In this document: positions 18,212-20,629 of the stretch, piece by piece
Layout of the letters: the number at the start of each line of letters is the position of its first letter
Position numbering within the stretch: the first letter of the stretch is position 1
NCBI GenBank assembly: GCA_905397405.1
Contig: CAJPVJ010000407.1
Span: 1-20,629, forward strand
DNA from: Oppiella nova
Lineage: Eukaryota; Arthropoda; Arachnida; Sarcoptiformes; Oppiidae
DNA: 20,629 nucleotides
Direction: 5' to 3'
Notes under the pieces: generated by a model
The model's input: only the letters and a program-made list of their open reading frames with translations
Databases searched by the model: none
Told to the model about the DNA's origin: nothing
Translations under genes and position numbers: made by a program

Positions 18212-18316
18212 TAATTATTTGTATACTGTATAGTACGTTATTGCGCGAAGGTCATTTTAAAAAAAACCACTGTAGTTACTACAGTATTATTTGTGTAATT
18301 AATTATAATTTTACAG

Positions 18317-18545
18317 AAATACTACCGACGCCCGTGTAATCAATAGTCACTGTCCTGTGATATCCCTACAAACAGTCCGCCCTCCCATTGAATGCCATAA
18401 CCCGGATCAAGAGTACATCAAATGTAACTCCAAGTGTTTGGAGTGGTGTTCAGTGTTTAATCCGGACGGTACTACCCGGGACTTCATGTTTCAATGTGAT
18501 GAGGGTTGTTTTTCATATATAGGTTTTATAGGGACATCAGTTTGA
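18317..18545 (+). pseudogene. TIL-type protease inhibitor exon, truncated
   Basis: A TTTTACAG acceptor precedes 18317, followed by 75 open codons to TGA. The spacing C-x9-C-x3-C-x3-C (ECHNPDQEYIKCNSKCLEWC), then C-x3-C-F.YIGF, fits the trypsin-inhibitor-like (TIL) domain, whose members are secreted and block serine proteases. The second Cys of the usual GC-F-C pair is Ser. A TGA falls where the domain should continue, with one further Cys codon just after it. No upstream exon is found within the window. Most likely a decayed gene, although a short diverged C-terminal exon is possible. Confidence 0.6.
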
Positions 18546-19106
18546 CTAAAGTGTCGGTAGTCCTGGTATATGGAAAGCAATGGTTACGATGATTATTACC
18601 ATGTTTATTAAATTACTTTAAAAATAATATTTGTATTATTAAATCATGTTTGAAATTAAACTTCCATTAAGTTTTATAACATAATAATATTATAAATTAA
18701 AAAGTTAGAATTTAAAACATTTTGTTTACATTGATTCATTTATTTAAAATAGTATTTTAACAGCTGTAGTAAAAAATTAATAATGCTTATTTTGCTTAAT
18801 AAAAATCAAAATAAATATATTCTGGATCAAAAGACTCTAAAGATGTAATTATTTTAATTTTATGATTATTCTATAAAAACAAAATTAATTTATTAAATAA
18901 TTTTTAAAATGTCATGCTGTAAAGAGCATTCTATAACTGTATTTTTTATTTAATTAATTAATAACTTGATACTTCATTTAAATACATTTTTTTATTTTTT
19001 GAAAAATTATTTATTACACGTAATTGTTTTAAACATTAACAAAATATTTTTGTTATTATTTTAAATATAAATTTTATGGTTTAATACATAAGGTGAAAAT
19101 AACAGA
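18546..19106. other. Intergenic, AT-rich
   Basis: No gene, RNA or repeat recognised between the TIL-like exon and the right dispersed repeat. Confidence 0.45.
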
Positions 19107-19788
19107 AGTCACTATTAGATAAATTCAAAAAAAAATTACTTAATTTATAATCAATTTAAGATTTTAAATTTAAATAAAAAATATTTAATAATAATGATAA
19201 TTTTTAATTAAACAAATTCTTCAATATTAGATATTATTATTGTACTTTCACCAAGGTGTTTACTTATTGTGTTATGTTATAATAGCAATGTGTGACTAAA
19301 TACTTATCTATTGTATTAAGATAGTTTTCCCAGAATTATACGCTAAAACATAAGACATTATGATTACTGTCTGTTAGTGATATCTTTAAATATCAGGTTT
19401 GTCAAAAAATACCAGGCTTAAAGGAATTTAAAGCTTACTGTATAGTACTACCATACTTTACACACAGTGTAGTGTACAAAAAGTGCTTTTAGTAATGACA
19501 TGACTTTTACAATAATTGTTCATGTATTGTGTTTTTACAAATAGGTATTGTCAATTAAAGTCTAGTATTTCGGATCATTATCACTTTTTATAATGTCCTT
19601 ACTTATAATTAATTATTGGCAAATTAATTTGCAATTTAGCACTGATCATTAGCATTAAGTCACATTAGTAGTTATCACATTACTACTGTAGTACGGTACA
19701 TAAGTTAATTTTATTGTACTCTATATTAGACATATATTTTATATAGTTTCATGTAGATTAAATGTTTTATAACGGACCTTGATAGTTC
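19107..19788 (+). repeat. Dispersed ~700-base repeat, right copy
   Basis: Same order and orientation as 6114-6834, with small deletions (notably around 19735) and substitutions spread throughout. Both copies stop at the same GATAGTTCGA point, so the ends are real boundaries. No coding frame is shared. Confidence 0.8.
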
Positions 19789-20474
19789 GACACAAGCAAA
19801 TTTTCTACTTGAGAACTTCGATTAGATTAACCCTGTTTAGAAATGTTCGCAAAATAAAGTTTTATATCGTATTAAGTAAATAAAATCAATGTGTCAGATT
19901 ATCAATGTCAAGTAATTTGAAGCAATAATCACTAAATAATTGATACTAGATCATTACCTAATAATTATGAAAATCATATACATTAGACACCATTTAGATT
20001 ATTCAGCTTGGTTTGATTTAGCAAACAAATCATAAAATGCAAATTATATAAATTAAAACAAATAAAATATTTTTTTTAAATTTATTTATATTTAATAATA
20101 CAGGGATGACATTAAATGACTCCCCTACTTTGAATTAAAATAATTTTAATACCATGCAGTTTATTCAAATATATTTATTACCAAATTGTAGCCGAATAGT
20201 TAGGATTTTGTTTGGTATATGACATGTCCAGGTATCTATTAACCAAAATTTTTTACAATGGGTATAATTTTAAACATGCAAAATTTTTTGTACTTTTTAT
20301 GCAATTCATAGTTATATGCATACAAGTTGAGATTTATTATAAACTGTAATTCAATGTTTTAATACAAATATTCACTAAACTGTTATTTTATTACATTGAA
20401 CGGAAAGTCTTTACAAATTTTATTTTTGAAATATTTTGGAAGTGTTACAAGATAATAAATTTTTTATTTGATCA
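19789..20474. other. AT-rich stretch before transposase end
   Basis: Noncoding. The part nearest 20474 should include the 3' untranslated region and terminal repeat of the mariner-type element, but its partner end is outside the window, so I cannot fix the boundary. Confidence 0.4.
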
Positions 20475-20629
20475 TCAGTCAATGTAATTACCGCGAGTCA
20501 GTGCTATGGCACGCCAGCGGTCAGGCAGCATACTAATACCAAGTGATGCATGCTTTTGATTAATGTCCCGAATTGTTGCTTCATAATCGCGAATTAGCTC
20601 ATCTTGACTCTGGAACTGCTTCCCCTTAT
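20475..20629 (-). CDS. Mariner-type transposase, C-terminal fragment (runs off window)
   Basis: The last 50 codons read FQSQDELIRDY..., then GISMLPDRWRAI and GNYID, with TGA at 20477-20475. A C-terminal LP.RW....L..GNYID stretch just before the stop is typical of Tc1/mariner transposases of the mariner branch, which cut and paste DNA at TA sites. The catalytic Asp residues lie upstream, outside the window, so activity cannot be judged. It is a possible source of the transposase that moved the TA-flanked MITE at 12523, but no shared terminal repeat is visible. Confidence 0.7.
   Translation of the reverse strand, partial: KGKQFQSQDELIRDYEATIRDINQKHASLGISMLPDRWRAIALTRGNYID

Overview
The window looks like nuclear DNA from an arthropod, most likely an arachnid and possibly an acariform mite. 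It is very AT-rich, its genes are split by short GT-AG introns (51-84 bases in the main array), and it carries an otopetrin gene, signal-peptide-bearing cysteine-rich proteins, a decayed TIL-type inhibitor exon, MITE-like elements and the end of a mariner-type transposase. The species assignment is inference. Four single n bases (2452, 4054, 9732, 16508) mark joins between contigs. The first two have exact duplicated flanks of 148 and 670 bases, and the third has a near-duplicate of about 100 bases, so these are assembly seams and not biological duplications.

Region 1 (610-5319, minus strand) is a complete otopetrin proton-channel gene. I could join six exons in frame (5319-5257, 5192-4919, 3803-3255, 2892-2726, 2658-2197 with one 148-base duplicate plus n removed, 1430-610) to give 728 residues with about twelve membrane segments and a long polar N-terminus. 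The frame closes only if the 2452 seam duplicate is removed.

Region 2 (7530-15264, plus strand) is the most interesting part: a tandem array of at least nine copies or relics of a family of small secreted six-cysteine proteins that I do not recognise. Each gene has a signal-peptide exon, a short phase-1 intron, and a second exon with a conserved core around QADQL..KG.DTC. Copies 1, 2, 4, 7 and 8 are open. Copies 3, 5, 6 and 9 are broken or remnant. Flanking homology shows that the first six copies are repeats of a two-gene module, and copy 3 is a fusion across two modules. Two MITE-like insertions sit inside the array, one with a paralogous empty site. Direct repeats of about 700 bases lie on either side of the array (6114-6834 and 19107-19788).

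Region 3 (15.8-18.6 kb) holds a minus-strand secreted protein exon with a weak LC8/dynein-light-chain resemblance, two Cys-rich relics (one convincingly TIL-like), a 367-base foldback element with a 4-base target duplication, and a GC-rich 9-base minisatellite that appears to have grown out of the terminal inverted repeat of the same element family. The window ends (20475-20629, minus strand) in the C-terminus of a mariner-type transposase. The remaining long stretches are AT-rich and show no coding signal.
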